Source: Musa acuminata AAA Group (taxonomy: Eukaryota; Streptophyta; Magnoliopsida; Zingiberales; Musaceae). From it: a stretch of 64,000 nt of DNA. Of this stretch, positions 35,223 through 47,298 are shown piece after piece. The stretch covers positions 26,121,501 through 26,185,500 of the forward strand of contig NC_088339.1 of NCBI RefSeq assembly GCF_036884655.1, read 5' to 3'. Numbering within the stretch: position 1 is the first letter of the stretch; each line of letters begins with the position of its first letter. Below the pieces are notes generated by a model. It was not told the origin of the DNA. It saw only the letters and a program-made list of their open reading frames with translations, and searched no databases. A program made the position numbers and the translations under genes.

Positions 35223-36600
35223 ATGCAGTGCCCAACAGCTCCTCCTTCCTCTAATAAGCTCTCCGCCGGTTCGCAGCATCAGCAACAGCAGCAACCACCA
35301 CCGTCGGCTCACGACTTCACCAAAACTATCGTTCTGGCGTCGACGCCGTTTGGTATGGTTCCTGATGGGTGGACTGGTGTTGCTGATGGTGCCCAAATCC
35401 AGTACCCTGTTTTCGGTGCTGCTAACGTTGGACAGGCAAACGCCAGTGCCAATTCTTTCGAGAATAGCACGGAGAAGAGAAAAGCTCCTAAATCCAAGGT
35501 AAACATTGATCTCTTTTAGCTTCTGCCGATGGATATAACAGTAATGCGTTGTTGGGCACGACTCACGATGAGCTGATTCGTCTTTCTAGCAGCAGGAAAG
35601 TCGCAGAAGTGGCGCAGAGGAAGAAGGAACAGCCAGAGGAGGTGCAACATCCAAGAATAAGAAGAAAGCGTCAGGATCAGACGCTACGAAGGAGACCGAT
35701 TACATCCATGTAAGAGCTCGCCGGGGAGAAGCCACCGATAGCCATAGCTTAGCCGAAAGAGTACGTCACTTCCAAGTAGCCATGATTTCTTCTTGTGTCT
35801 CTCTGTCTCTCTCGGTTGACGGATCGATGGTGTAGGTGAGGAGGGAGAGGATCAGCGAAAGGATGAAGTACTTGCAGGAGTTGGTGCCTGGATGCAGTAA
35901 GATCATGGGGAAAGCCAGCACGCTTGATGAGATCATAAACTATGTGCAGTCTCTCCAAAGACAAGTCGAGGTTCTACTAAATCCCTTCATCCTTTGTAGA
36001 TCTTCCGATGACATTAACTCTTTTAACGGACAGAATGAGGAATTGCTTCTGTTTTCTTTGATTGCTGCCGATAGTTCCTGTCTATGAAGCTCGCTGCTGC
36101 AGAGCCCAGAATGCACCTCAGTAGTAGCAACTTCTTCGACAGAGAAGAGGTAAGTTCTCTCTAATTATTATGCCGCTGCGCGCGTCCCTCACTCACTCTA
36201 CCAAGCGATGGAATGTGTCGTTACTGCAGCAGTTAAATGCACCCTGCAATTCCAGTAGTGTTCCGGTAATGGGGGTGACATCAGATCAACTCAAGCACTC
36301 CGGCCTTCAGTTGGCCTCCCTGCAGCAGGATGCCTTGGCTTCATGCCTCGATGTAATGGATTCTAGACCATGTTCTTATGTTCTGCAATGCATACATGTA
36401 TTGACGTGATGTTTCAGGTTCACGGATGGTCTACTTGGGACGCCGGTTTGCACGGCTTCCATGATGGGGAAATCCACCGAGGGAGTCATCTTTGTCCTGG
36501 CAATCATTGCAAGGTAAATAATAATACTTCGATCGCTGTTTGCAACCAGGCAGAAACAGCACCTTTTGCTTTGTGGGAAGTCTCTTACCCCACAATCTAA
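35223..36600 (+). CDS. bHLH transcription factor (BEE/CIB/BPE-like group)
   Basis: Six exons (35223-35498, 35590-35760, 35836-35970, 36075-36149, 36230-36352, 36418-36600) give 320 residues; all junctions are phase 0. The N terminus has a short Gln run. The DNA-binding region spans the junction of exons 2 and 3: [18 protein letters not shown] then [10 protein letters not shown], with the H-E-R pattern that reads E-box/G-box DNA. Helix 2 is [20 protein letters not shown], followed by [11 protein letters not shown]. This exon pattern (junction within the basic region, short exon for FLSMKL) is typical of the group, which acts in brassinosteroid, light or growth responses. The last exon is the weakest: a GTAAAT donor at 36514 could remove its end, and only a WD-x-x-L motif resembles relatives. 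Confidence 0.9.
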
Positions 36601-37089
36601 AGATGGAGATGCGATTACAGTTGGGTTTGATGTTCTCGGATGTTGGAGGTACCAATTGCCGAGGTCAGTGACTTAACGCAGAGGATGGGTTGGAGACTGG
36701 TGCTGGTAACAAGATCTTTGTGCACTGCGTTAAACATCGTCTTGAATCTCCCTACTCCTGTATTGTCCCTACTGTTTTATCGTTGAGGAGTACTGGGAAT
36801 GCTCGTCTCCTAAGGATCCATTGGAATTCTCTTAAACAAGAGAAGATATATATATATATATATATATGTGTGTGTACAACATTTCTTTTTATCATTATTA
36901 TCTTAAGTTGTTCCGAAAATGAGTTTATTTAAAAAAAAACTAAAATATAATTTCATTATATTAAATGATGCACATGACACTTATATGTGAATTCGAATAT
37001 GAGACCTGTTACTTATATTATAATGTACTAATCATTCTAGATATGAGACATAAGAATAAACTTATGCTGGAGCAATAAATATTAAAAAA

Positions 37090-37135
<46 letters not shown>

Positions 37136-37370
37136 TGCAATAATCTGGAGGAGAGTCCAAATCAAGAATTTATCATTTTTTATTTTTTTGAAAAAAAAAC
37201 TTTGACACATCAAGAACAGATAACAAAATTAAAACAAATGAAAGGTAGGATTATAGTTATAGCAGCTGTGGCTGTGAGAAAAAGTAAGGTTGTGGCAGAA
37301 TTTTTGGAAAATTGTACATATGTGGTTGTGTAGAGGTTTTGTTATACATATGTAGCACACTCAGAATGTA
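36601..37370. other. Tail-to-tail intergenic between bHLH and PPAT genes
   Basis: The 3' UTRs of two converging genes must lie here. It contains a (TA)n(TG)n run at 36848-36875 and a (GA)n run at 37093-37132. No coding sequence is seen. Confidence 0.55.
37093..37132. repeat. GA dinucleotide microsatellite
   Basis: About 20 AG/GA units without interruption. Confidence 0.95.
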
Positions 37371-40300
37371 CTATAGTTGTCCATGTTGCTGTTGCTGATC
37401 TCTGATGGTTTGTTCCACCTCAATTTTCCGAAGGGTTGAAGAACTTATCTTGGTTCCTGTTGATTCCTCTGGCAATAAATCCACCACTTCAATCTGCGTT
37501 CACGATACGATGAAAATCAGGTGACAGATCCTCTACAACATCAAACTTATCATTTATGGTTGACTTGTGAGGAAATAACAGTAGGTAGTGCTAGATTTTA
37601 AGTGCTCACATACCTGTAATTGTGATAAGCCTCTCTCAGTCCTCTTCCTGTTAACAGCAATGCCTCCCGGCAATGTTTCCTTGCTGTTGGACAAACAAAG
37701 TTTAAGATGTGGTTTCTCATGATTGAATTTGGCACTTTTTTGAGCACGACTTTGAATTTTCTTAAAGTTAAATCAATATAAATTAGAAGATAGGTATGAG
37801 ACCTCACAACAATAGCATCCAAATCTTTATCTATAATTGACGGACCATATGGATCTGTGATCGGCTCAACTTGCACCATCAGCTCCGGCTTAATTGACTG
37901 AAGAATGTTCAGTAACCGGAAAAAAAAAGAGAAAATAATTATAACATATGAATCAGCAATGGTGCAGAATCAATTAAGTTAACATTTTTCAGATAAATGA
38001 GCAAAGTTTCATGAATTCTTATTACAAGTTGTGTTTTCACAGAAAAAAAAAAGAATAAAATTGTGTGATCAAAGCCTCTGGATATTGTTGTGTAAACATC
38101 ATATTCTAACTTCTCACTGAAGGACCCAATGATCACAATTTTCTTCATGATGCTGCCGGTCATCACTGTCAGAAAACCAGAGGAAGCCCCAGAAGAAAAT
38201 TCATTTCAGATAGGTTCAAATGCACACTAGGAAAAATGAAGAAAGACAAACATAAATAAAATAATAAGGAGATGAAACAGGAAAGCCTTTTTCAAAAGTG
38301 AGATCAAATTAAACAGGACAAGAAAGACATCAGAAGATGTTCTATAAAGAAGAAACACCAGAAGAAAATGAGAACTGAAAGAAAAACATTAGAAGAGGTT
38401 CTATAAAGAAGACTTGAAGAAAGTCCAATCAGCATGCAAAAGAATATATCAAAGCATCCATCTCCTCACCCATTGTTTTTATGCTTGCGAAAATCCTATA
38501 GTTTCTGTCTGACCAAACAGACAAACATAATGTGTACTATTTGAGCACTCCATCCAATATCTATAGACAGAGGCATGCCGGGCATTTCAGCACTACAAAG
38601 ATAAAAACAGTTATAACATCTAGAGTTGAACTCAATACAAGAATGAGAGAGATGCTGCAAGGTCAAGTTAAAAAGACAAAAAAGAAGTGAAATGGGCTAG
38701 AAGTGTATGATACAAAGAATATTCTCAATAAAATACTTGGAAGAATTCAAAGGACTGTTTTTCAAAGACTCATCGCCTTAAACAGGAAAGTTTGTAAGAG
38801 AAAAAAAGTGAAACTTAAACAATCGCTATGAGTGGTCCTGGCATACGTGAATCCTGAAGAATCACTAAGAGCAATCCCGGCCATGCCTGGGTTATTACTA
38901 AAGCCTTGGCTCTAAACTGATTATTCTGGCCTACAAAGGAGAAAAGAATTTTCCTACGATATCATACTTTATCTTCAGTAAGGTACTTCGCATAACAAAT
39001 AATGGAAGACAGATAAAAAGCAATTTACAACAGCGGACCAATTCACCATATATGTAACTCGGAACAGGATTTATGCAGTATCAATCAGATGTGTCCTATC
39101 AGTAGATCAGAAATTGCAATTATTTAACTGCACATAACTTTTGGATTGGCCAATATGAGGCTCTAATTTATGTTAGATTTGACCAGATCCATCATCTCCA
39201 AGAATCATCACTAGTCACTTTACCTGATTGCATAACTACTGACATAAACTTACAAACCAGCATAAACTAAGAATCTTCAGGAACCAGCTCGAAGGACCTG
39301 CTGCACTTACAAATAATCACTACAAAAATTGTTTCCTTGAACTACAATTGATAAGAGAAAGAAGCTATATTCAATAGAAATGAGCTCTCTATATAAAATG
39401 ACATTACAAAATTACAACAATGCGAAAGTGAAATGTGAATTCAGATAAATTTGTGCAGCTCATAAATTATGGTTCCTTGACTACTAAAATGTAAACTAGA
39501 TCAGGGCCATAATGAGTGGAAACTAACAAGATTCATTCAGCAATGAAGGATGCTGTGATGCAACTATCAAAAGATTACCTTAATGAAGTCCTTCACACTT
39601 TGCATGCGCTTTTCAGGTGGTTCTATTAGGAAAGCATACTACAATTTCATGGAGCAAGGAACAAGATTTTAGATATTAAAGACCAATAGCAAAAGAAAAC
39701 TATTTGTGGAACTGTATCTGCTAAAATGGATCAAACAACAATGATATACAGAACCAAAATGAAGATATTATTCTGCACAAAAACTTGTAGCAACAGAAAA
39801 CAGTAGAATAATCGATAAGAGACTCCAAGGCCATGACTGACAATGAAAATCTCCCCAAAGTGACTGACCTGATGCTAAATTTTGGTAACACTGCAGTGCA
39901 ACGAACTACATCTAAGCCTAAAATTATAACTACGTTCAAGCAAAGGAATGCACATGGTTTTACTTAGCGTCAGCGGCTAAAAATAAGAATACTGTTCCAC
40001 TGATCTAAACGGGGAGTCCTATCGAAGACAATTAATTAAATGGAAGACTCTCACTTGATAGCTTGCCAAATGACAAACCAAAATGGCTGGCATAAGAATA
40101 CATTAATAGAGTATGAACGAGAATGTTTGTTTCAGATTTGTTGTTGCACAGTAAGTTTTTCCTCTTCGATTATTGATAAAGAAACTAAATTGTGAATAAT
40201 GCCAAGAGTAACAGCAACAAGGGAGACGAGAAATACGAAGAAGAGAGAGGAGGAGGAACCTCTTTCTTGCTCAACATAGGTCCATTGCAAACCCCTACGA

Positions 40301-40483
40301 CGATCCGCTCCCTCGCAAGCTCCGCGGACGCCTACAAGCGAGCAAGAAAATTAAAGGAAACAAAATCTCGAGCCTTTGAGAAAAGCGCTATATGCAAACC
40401 GATCACAAGGTAGACAAGATGCGTACCGAACCCTGTAACAGCTATTACGGATAAAAAAAAAAACAGAAACAAAGAACAGTGAT

Positions 40484-40525
<42 letters not shown>

Positions 40526-40706
40526 AAAGAGATGGGACCTTGAGAAACAAGTGATGGCCTTGGTGCAGTCTGTCAAAGGTGCCTCCGATCACAACAGCCG
40601 CGTACGAATTCGAAGGAGAGGGATTGGGATTTACCGATGACATGCAGTACGATCCGTCTCCCTCCCTCGCCGCCGAGGGAGGAGAGGCCGCCTTCAGATC
40701 ATCCAT
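37371..40706 (-). CDS. Phosphopantetheine adenylyltransferase (CoA biosynthesis)
   Basis: Six exons (40706-40539, 40331-40260, 39638-39579, 37897-37803, 37683-37614, 37493-37371) give 195 residues, close to plant and eukaryotic PPAT length. The enzyme transfers AMP from ATP to 4'-phosphopantetheine, giving dephospho-CoA, the penultimate step of CoA synthesis. Exon 1 holds [15 protein letters not shown], with the nucleotidyltransferase HxGH signature. Further family blocks are [45 protein letters not shown] and ERGLSQL, and the C-terminal ISSSTLR motif that contacts ATP. The C terminus ends in a short Gln run. A 1.7-kb intron separates exons 3 and 4. I see nothing that would inactivate it. Confidence 0.95.
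40488..40522. repeat. GA microsatellite in PPAT intron 1
   Basis: About 17 GA units, 17 bp inside the intron from the exon 1 donor (40538). Confidence 0.93.
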
Positions 40707-40841
40707 CCAAAGGACAAAGAGATGCTTGCAAGAGAGAGAGAGAATAGAGGCGGAGGAGTACGAGAGTAGAACAGAGGAGGCGACGAGCAGAGTCGAAAAG
40801 AAAGGTAGGTGGCAACTATCTTAAGCTGACGAAATGGTGTA

Positions 40842-40842
<1 letters not shown>

Positions 40843-40920
<78 letters not shown>
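40843..40920. repeat. Long TA dinucleotide microsatellite upstream of PPAT
   Basis: An uninterrupted run of about 38 TA units, 137 bp upstream of the PPAT start codon. It can extrude as a cruciform and is likely to vary in length between individuals. Confidence 0.96.
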
Positions 40921-40923
<3 letters not shown>

Positions 40924-41816
40924 ACGAATCATTGGAAAAAACTTATTTTTTGAGTTTTTTTGTCAGAAGCTTCTTTCATGGGTGAATTCGTTAAAAAAAA
41001 CTCCTGCTTTTTCAAATTTCTCGTCAAGTGTCCGTACTTCAAAAAATGTGTGAAAACAATATATTTTTTAAAATAATTATTTTACCTCGATGTGGATTGC
41101 TCCATCAGCCTAGCTTAACCTATTGGTCATCGTTTTCGTTATCATTCATACTAGAATCCAATAGTCTATGATGAAGATGCTTGTTCTAAACCTATAGAAA
41201 GTGGCCTTGCACCAACCCACCTTGTATGAGGGTTGTATTGAAAGAGGTGGTCTCGTGCATGATGGAGAGGGGGGACCGGTCGTCTCACAAGGGTTGCAAC
41301 AAAAGGGGCAACCTCGATAGAGGGAGGTGGTCAACTCTCACATGAGGGCTACAAGTGAAGGGGGGTGATTCTACATGACAAAAGAGGCTACGGGCAACGA
41401 TATATCCAACTAAAGAAGAGATAAAATGATCTTTTCATATATTATGAGTACTATTTTGAAAATTTTCACAGTTTGAGTGAAAAATTTTGAAAAGTAAGTT
41501 TTTTTTTAGTTTATCCTTTTAAAATTTTCAAATAATATATTTTTTTACCTAATATCTAAAATATTCTTTTTCTTATGTCTTAGACCATGGGGTGAATAAT
41601 GTTTTTACGTGTTTTCAATAATATTAGAAAAATATTATAATGTAGTATAAAAATATTATAACATAATATTTTTATTTTTAGTAATATAAAAAAAATTATA
41701 TAATATAAAAATATTATAACATAGTATTTTTGTGCTATGTTATAATATTTTTTGATATTATTAAAAAATATTATAATATAGTATAAAAATATTTTAATTG
41801 GATTGGTTCATCTTAC
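40921..41816. other. AT-rich intergenic with inverted repeats
   Basis: No gene. The stretch 41620-41800 is built from variants of AATATTATAACATAG. It includes a hairpin at 41707-41751 with 17-bp perfect arms around a 10-base loop. Confidence 0.6.
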
Positions 41817-42390
41817 TGTTATGAACAAAATTATAAATACGATGTTCGATGCAATGTTTATTTTGTTCATGTTTTGCATAACATGTAGGGCTTATAATAA
41901 GTTTGGTAACCTCATTTTAATTGGCTTTTATGGTCATTTTAAGTTTGTAAACGTAGGTTGCGTGCAATCATCATGCATATGTAAAATTATCCAAAAATAG
42001 ACCATCTAAATAGTTATTTTGAGGGTTTTTTTAAGTTTTATAGAGTGGTACAGACTATCAACCAACATAGCATCTAGGAGTTACCCATATGACACATGAC
42101 TAGATGGGCCTTTAAGATATTATTCAGGGCTAGTTCGTTGCCTTGTTCCATAGTAGTGTTATATGGGTACTTGTGGAAAGTTTTGACTATGACGGACCAC
42201 CTTGAATCCTTTGTTATGCGATTGCTTAAATTTTACAAAGTTTATATTTGTAATTTATATTGTCTATCAAGTGCCTTTTCTTTTGTATGTCTTTAATAGA
42301 TTATAAGATGCTTCAAGAAGGTTAACCCTTTGCGAACGGATGTATAAGGGTACCACATGACTTAAGTAAAATCAACTAAGTCTATGACTA
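41817..42390 (+). repeat. 5' LTR of the old LTR element
   Basis: About 574 bp. It shares blocks such as ACATGTA(A)GGGCTT and AGATGGGCCTT-like segments with the right-hand copy. The outer end is clear; the inner end is placed just before the primer site. Confidence 0.7.
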
Positions 42391-45300
42391 GTGATATCAT
42401 AGCAGGACAAGCATACTTATAAATACTTGACATGTAAACATAGGGAACTTGGTGGGGCTGCGTTGAGGGTAGTCAGCACATGTGACCGTTTGAAGGAAAT
42501 GAGCATTGAGATGTAGGAAAAAGAGTCGCTCAAAGAAGTGAGCATCCGAGATTGTCATTCAGAGGAATGACCAACCTTTCACATAAGAGACACCACGAGG
42601 ACAAGTGAGATAGGAAGAATATGTAATACACAAAAGTTGGGATAGCTGAGTTCAAGTTACGACTTGACATTAGCAACCAAACTTGATGGTGCTCAAGGTA
42701 AGTAAGACCCTTGGTAAAGAATGAGACCATGCAAGAAGAAATAAGTTACTTAGTGATCAAAAGAGTTGTGTAAAGCTCACAAAGGTAAAGAAAATTACTA
42801 ACTCAAAGAATTCGATACTTATACAAGAGCTTATACATGGACGATGAATTATCTATGGTCATTCCAAAGCAATTGAAACTTGGCACCATGAAACATTGAA
42901 ACTATCTTTTCAACATGAGAAGGATACGTCTATAGAGAGCTAAAGTGTGTAGTAAATTCAATATGTTATTAGGCCTTGACGGGCATAATAAGGGTTATAT
43001 TAGTGAAGAGTTATAATCTAACAAGTGTGTTCGAGGGGGTGGAATAGTATACAGTTTGTTTAGCAAGGTAGAGTAGTCCAAGGGATAGTAGTCTTCAAAA
43101 TTTCTAGAGAGAATGATGTGAAGAGAAAAATTACTCTAACAAAATAAATATCTATGAGAGATAAGTCTCGATTCTCCAAAGCGAGAATCATATACAATGA
43201 ACTGCTTATGTTATAATGTACTTTAAGACAACAACTCTATAAAGCTCAATGGATTAAGCAAGTGATGAGGAGTCATCACATGATTTTGCATAAGATGATG
43301 CGTCGGTGGACACATTACGAGATCAAGTGGGGGAGCGATCGAAGGTAATACCAAATGAAGACACACTTAGAGTTGATGTAGAGATCAGACTAAACGAATG
43401 GTTGACTAGTGAAATGGTGTCAACATCAACTCAATGTAAACCGAAGAGTGGAATAGCTTAAGTAAAACTTGGTGAAATGCTCAAGCCATATGAAGGGAGT
43501 CGATATAGAAGACGAAACATGAAGTAGAGGCATAAAGATTTCCTTAGATAGAGAGGCCAAGAACATGAACTCTTGCAGTGGCAATAATGAGATCATGTCA
43601 TTTTATGAGTCACTCGTTCTAATGGAATAGACTCATCTTATATGGGGCCAAAGTCGAAGGGAGCTTCGAGGCACATGCATATTATCTTGACAAAGCATTT
43701 GATGGAGGAACTAAGACAACTTAACTTGCAGAGAGAAAGTTAGAGTTAGAAGGCATGGGACAATAAGATGCAAAGTGGATACTCTTGGAGAATATATTGT
43801 AATATTGTCATTCGAGTTACGCAAAAGAAGTTGTATGCAGTAAGATTATACTTGTGGCAGAGGTACATGATCCAAATAATGACACAAATTTCAGTAAAGT
43901 TGATAGACTTTGAGAGCTGCTAGGTGATGGACTATCATAGAGCTGTGCTTCATTAGGGTGTGACCCGAGAGTCGGTAGATGAAAGTTGATTACTAAAGGA
44001 GCGAACACAATCAGAGGTGTTGGAGGTCTTGCGATGTATTGGCAGAAGCCACACATAGAGAGATTGTAGTCTAAGTTCATCCAACAAAAATCAAAATACA
44101 ATAGAGATGTAAGTAATAGGCAATATAGTGCAGCAAGAGGCAATACAATGGAGATGTCAACAAGAGACAATATAGGTAAAATGACACACACGAGGGACTC
44201 GATCATATCGAGGTATGATAAGGAGCTCCACTTCGATGAATAATACAATGACAAGAAGGACAATAGTTTCAAGGAGCGATTGTCATAATACATTAAAGGT
44301 GGGTTTCCGTGTGTGCATCAAATTTTGTATTAAATAAAAACCTTGATCATCAATATATGGGGGCTATGTACCACTGAAGGAGAATTTCAAGTGTAAATAA
44401 TAGTGAATCCCATGAAGGATACTTGAATATATAGAGATATAATTAGAGTAGTTAGAGAGTTAGATTACTCTAGAGCTCATTTTTGTTTAAGGAAGCCCGA
44501 CAAGTCAAAGGACAAGACTAAGTAAGCGAATATTTCTACTAAGGATACAAAAGAAAATAGAATTGGCGTGAGCCCTGTAATATGAAGGCAGAGGTCATGC
44601 ATAAGAGTTGTAGTCTATCTTTCCAACCACCAAGGGGAACTGCTCGAAGGACACAGTAGTGTTGAAGCAGATAATCGAAAGAGTCGAAGAAGTGACGATG
44701 AGTCTAGAGAGATTTAGCTATCCAAAACTTAAAGTGTCGATTAGAATGGAGGTGGACTTGGAGTGCCACAGTGTTACATAGGTGAATCTACCATTGTGAA
44801 GAAAGGGACGCAGATATGAGGTGACAGAGAGTAGAGCCATGGGCTTGGAAACACTATGGTATTATAAAGGCAGAACTTTCATGGAGTCATTATTCTCTTG
44901 CTCTCACGGAGGAAGAGCGCATGATCATGTGAAGGGGCCGAGGAGGTAGAAAATATAAAGGCAAACTCCAAGTACCAAGATAAGACTGAATGACAGAGGC
45001 CATAGAACTTCACAAGACCAGTGTCAATAGGCTTCTCATCAAAATAGCTAAAATGAGGGACTTCAGGTTAATGCAGGAGTACTCGACTAAGGAATGAAAT
45101 AGGTGTTACACGATACAATAACTTTTCTACTTAAACAAGTAAGTGATATAAATGATAGAGCAATAGGTGATCAAAACTATTAGAGACTAGCTTTAAGTTA
45201 GAGTAAAATTTCATTTTTTTGAAAGAAAACTTCTTGTATTCCAAAAGTTTGATATCAATGAGAAGGTGAATTACAATAGATAACTTAACACAAGGAGTTC

Positions 45301-46047
45301 AAATACCTCGAGTGCTTCAGAAGTGTGAGCAAAGAATAGGGAAAGGCTAGTAACCAACTTGATGCATGGAATGTAACCCTCGATGAGGTTAGCAAAGTTG
45401 AGTAATTTTTGCTTTCTCAACTCTTAAGAGAATGAGTAAAATCAAGTATCCCAATTCTTTTATTTATTTAGAGTCATGTACATATTCAAAGACCCTAAGA
45501 AAGTGAAAGATAATAGTTATTAAATCATCACTAATAGTGATTGGTTCTATCAAGAGTAGACTATTCATTTCATTTTCCAACAGAATACTAATAAAAAATA
45601 AAAGTGATGCGAATTTATTTGGAAGCGACAACTAAGTAAAATAAAATTTGTTGGGCAAATTTTATAGAGGAAAGACTTCAAAAACTTTAAAGTCTGTGAG
45701 GTGATCCTCATTAAAGACCCAATAAGCATCTACCCAATTCAAGTAGAACGAGCCATTTGAAGGACTTAAGTATAATAAGTAAGGTCTTTTCCTTTATTTG
45801 AAGGATCTGTAGAAACCAACAAAGATCAACATAACTCGATGAACCTAATATCAAAGTCTGAGTCATTGTTGAGTTGATGCAGCATGATAGATTAAAGTTC
45901 AACTACTCAACAAGAATGATGGAGAGCAATTGAGAGCCAAGAGGTACATTGCAACTAGGACAACAGATTGAAGATTCAATAAAGGCGAGGAGATACAACA
46001 TCTGCAAAGGCTTCGACGATGATGTCGAAGGAATAAATAAGGGAGAA

Positions 46048-46680
46048 TGTCATAGATAAATTAATAAATATGACATTCGATATAATACTTACGTGTGTCT
46101 ATTGTTTTTGGCTTTGTTTATACTTTGCACAACATGTAAAGGGCTTGTAGTAGGTTTGACAGCCCCATTTTAGTTGCCTTTTATGATCATTTCAGATTCG
46201 TAAATGTATGTTATGTACAGTCATCCCATAAAGATAAAACTATAAAAAATATGCTATCTAAACAGTCATTTTAGGGGGTTTTAAGCTCTACAAAATGGTG
46301 TAGAGTATAAGCCAACACAACATCCAAGAGCTACCCGAGTGACTCATGGCTGGATGGGCCTTCGGGATAGTGTCTAGGGTTTGTTCATTGTCTTATTCCG
46401 TAGCAGTATTATGTGGGGACTTTTGATTGCTGTAGACTACCTTGGATCCTTTATCGTGCGATCATTCACGGTTACAAAGTCCATATTTGTAATTTACATT
46501 ACCTATCAAGTTTTTGTTGAAATAATTACTTATGGAATCTCGAGTTAAATGCTTATTCTAACAAATCTTCTCTTTTATATGTCCTTAAGGAACATAAGAG
46601 ATTTTGGAGAGATTAAGTCTTTGCCAACGAACACAAGGTGTCGCATGACTTAGACAAAACTAACCAAGTATATAATACTA
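46048..46680 (+). repeat. 3' LTR of the old LTR element
   Basis: About 633 bp. It differs from the left copy by many substitutions and about 50 extra bases near 46517-46567. No target-site duplication is visible at the outer ends. Confidence 0.7.
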
Positions 46681-47298
46681 TGAATCGATCTATAAAAAAG
46701 AAGAAAAATGATTAAAAATTTGATAAGTAGGTGAGAGTATTTAAGGCATTAGGGGAAAAAATTGTTTAGGACTTCTAAAAATAATAAAGGAAAAAAATCT
46801 AATTTTTTAAAGAATTCACTCTATTATATATATATATATATATGAATTAATCATGTAATTATAAAATAAAAAAGGAGTGTTTTTTCATCAAAATCAAAGG
46901 GTTATATATATATATATATATATATATATAGGATTAATATCCATGTAATTATAAAAATAAAATAAATAAATAAAGGAGAGTGTTTGATGTCAATATTCCC
47001 CTCCGACATCCCAATAATGCAACAAACCGAAGCGTCCGAGGTCGAAGCGTCCCAGATCTCACGTGTAATAATACAAGAGTAGGCGAGTGAGAGCTTTTCG
47101 CTTGAACCGACCACAGACGCCGCACCCTCTTCCATTTCTCCCCTTCCTCATCTCTCGAATCGGTCGGAAGAGGCAACCCGATCTCGAGAGCAACCTTCTT
47201 CCTTCGCCTTCTCTTCCTTCTCCTTCGCATCTTTCTTTCATCACACACACCCTTTCCCAAGCCCCAGAAAGAAACAAGGGTGAGATATCGATCGCGAC
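46681..47298. promoter_or_regulatory. Promoter and leader of the Tm-1-like gene
   Basis: (TA)n runs lie at 46825-46842 and 46904-46931. From about 47070 the sequence becomes pyrimidine-rich (CTTCTCTTCCTTCTCC), as expected of a leader. GATCGCGACATGG surrounds the start codon. Confidence 0.5.

Larger units (their letters stand above)
41817..46680 (+). mobile_element. Old non-coding LTR element (LARD-like)
   Basis: Two diverged direct repeats, 41817-42390 and 46048-46680, begin TGTTATGAAC/TGTCATAGAT and remain alignable over their whole length. The left one is followed by GTGATATCATAGCAGG, a decayed form of the initiator-Met primer site. AATAAGGGAGAA precedes the right one and fits a polypurine tract. 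The 3.65-kb interior has no recognisable gag or pol in any frame and no long ORF. This fits a large non-autonomous LTR derivative or an autonomous element decayed beyond recognition by eye. The orientation follows from the primer site and purine tract. Confidence 0.72.

Noticed and set aside
36514..36700. A seventh exon of the bHLH gene after a GTAAAT donor
   Set aside because: No acceptor-linked frame downstream gives a recognisable family end, so the gene is closed at the stop at 36600.
43817..44293. 158-codon - strand frame inside the old LTR element
   Set aside because: It is hydrophobic and without motif; on the element's own strand the region has no matching ORF. Taken as a chance opening.
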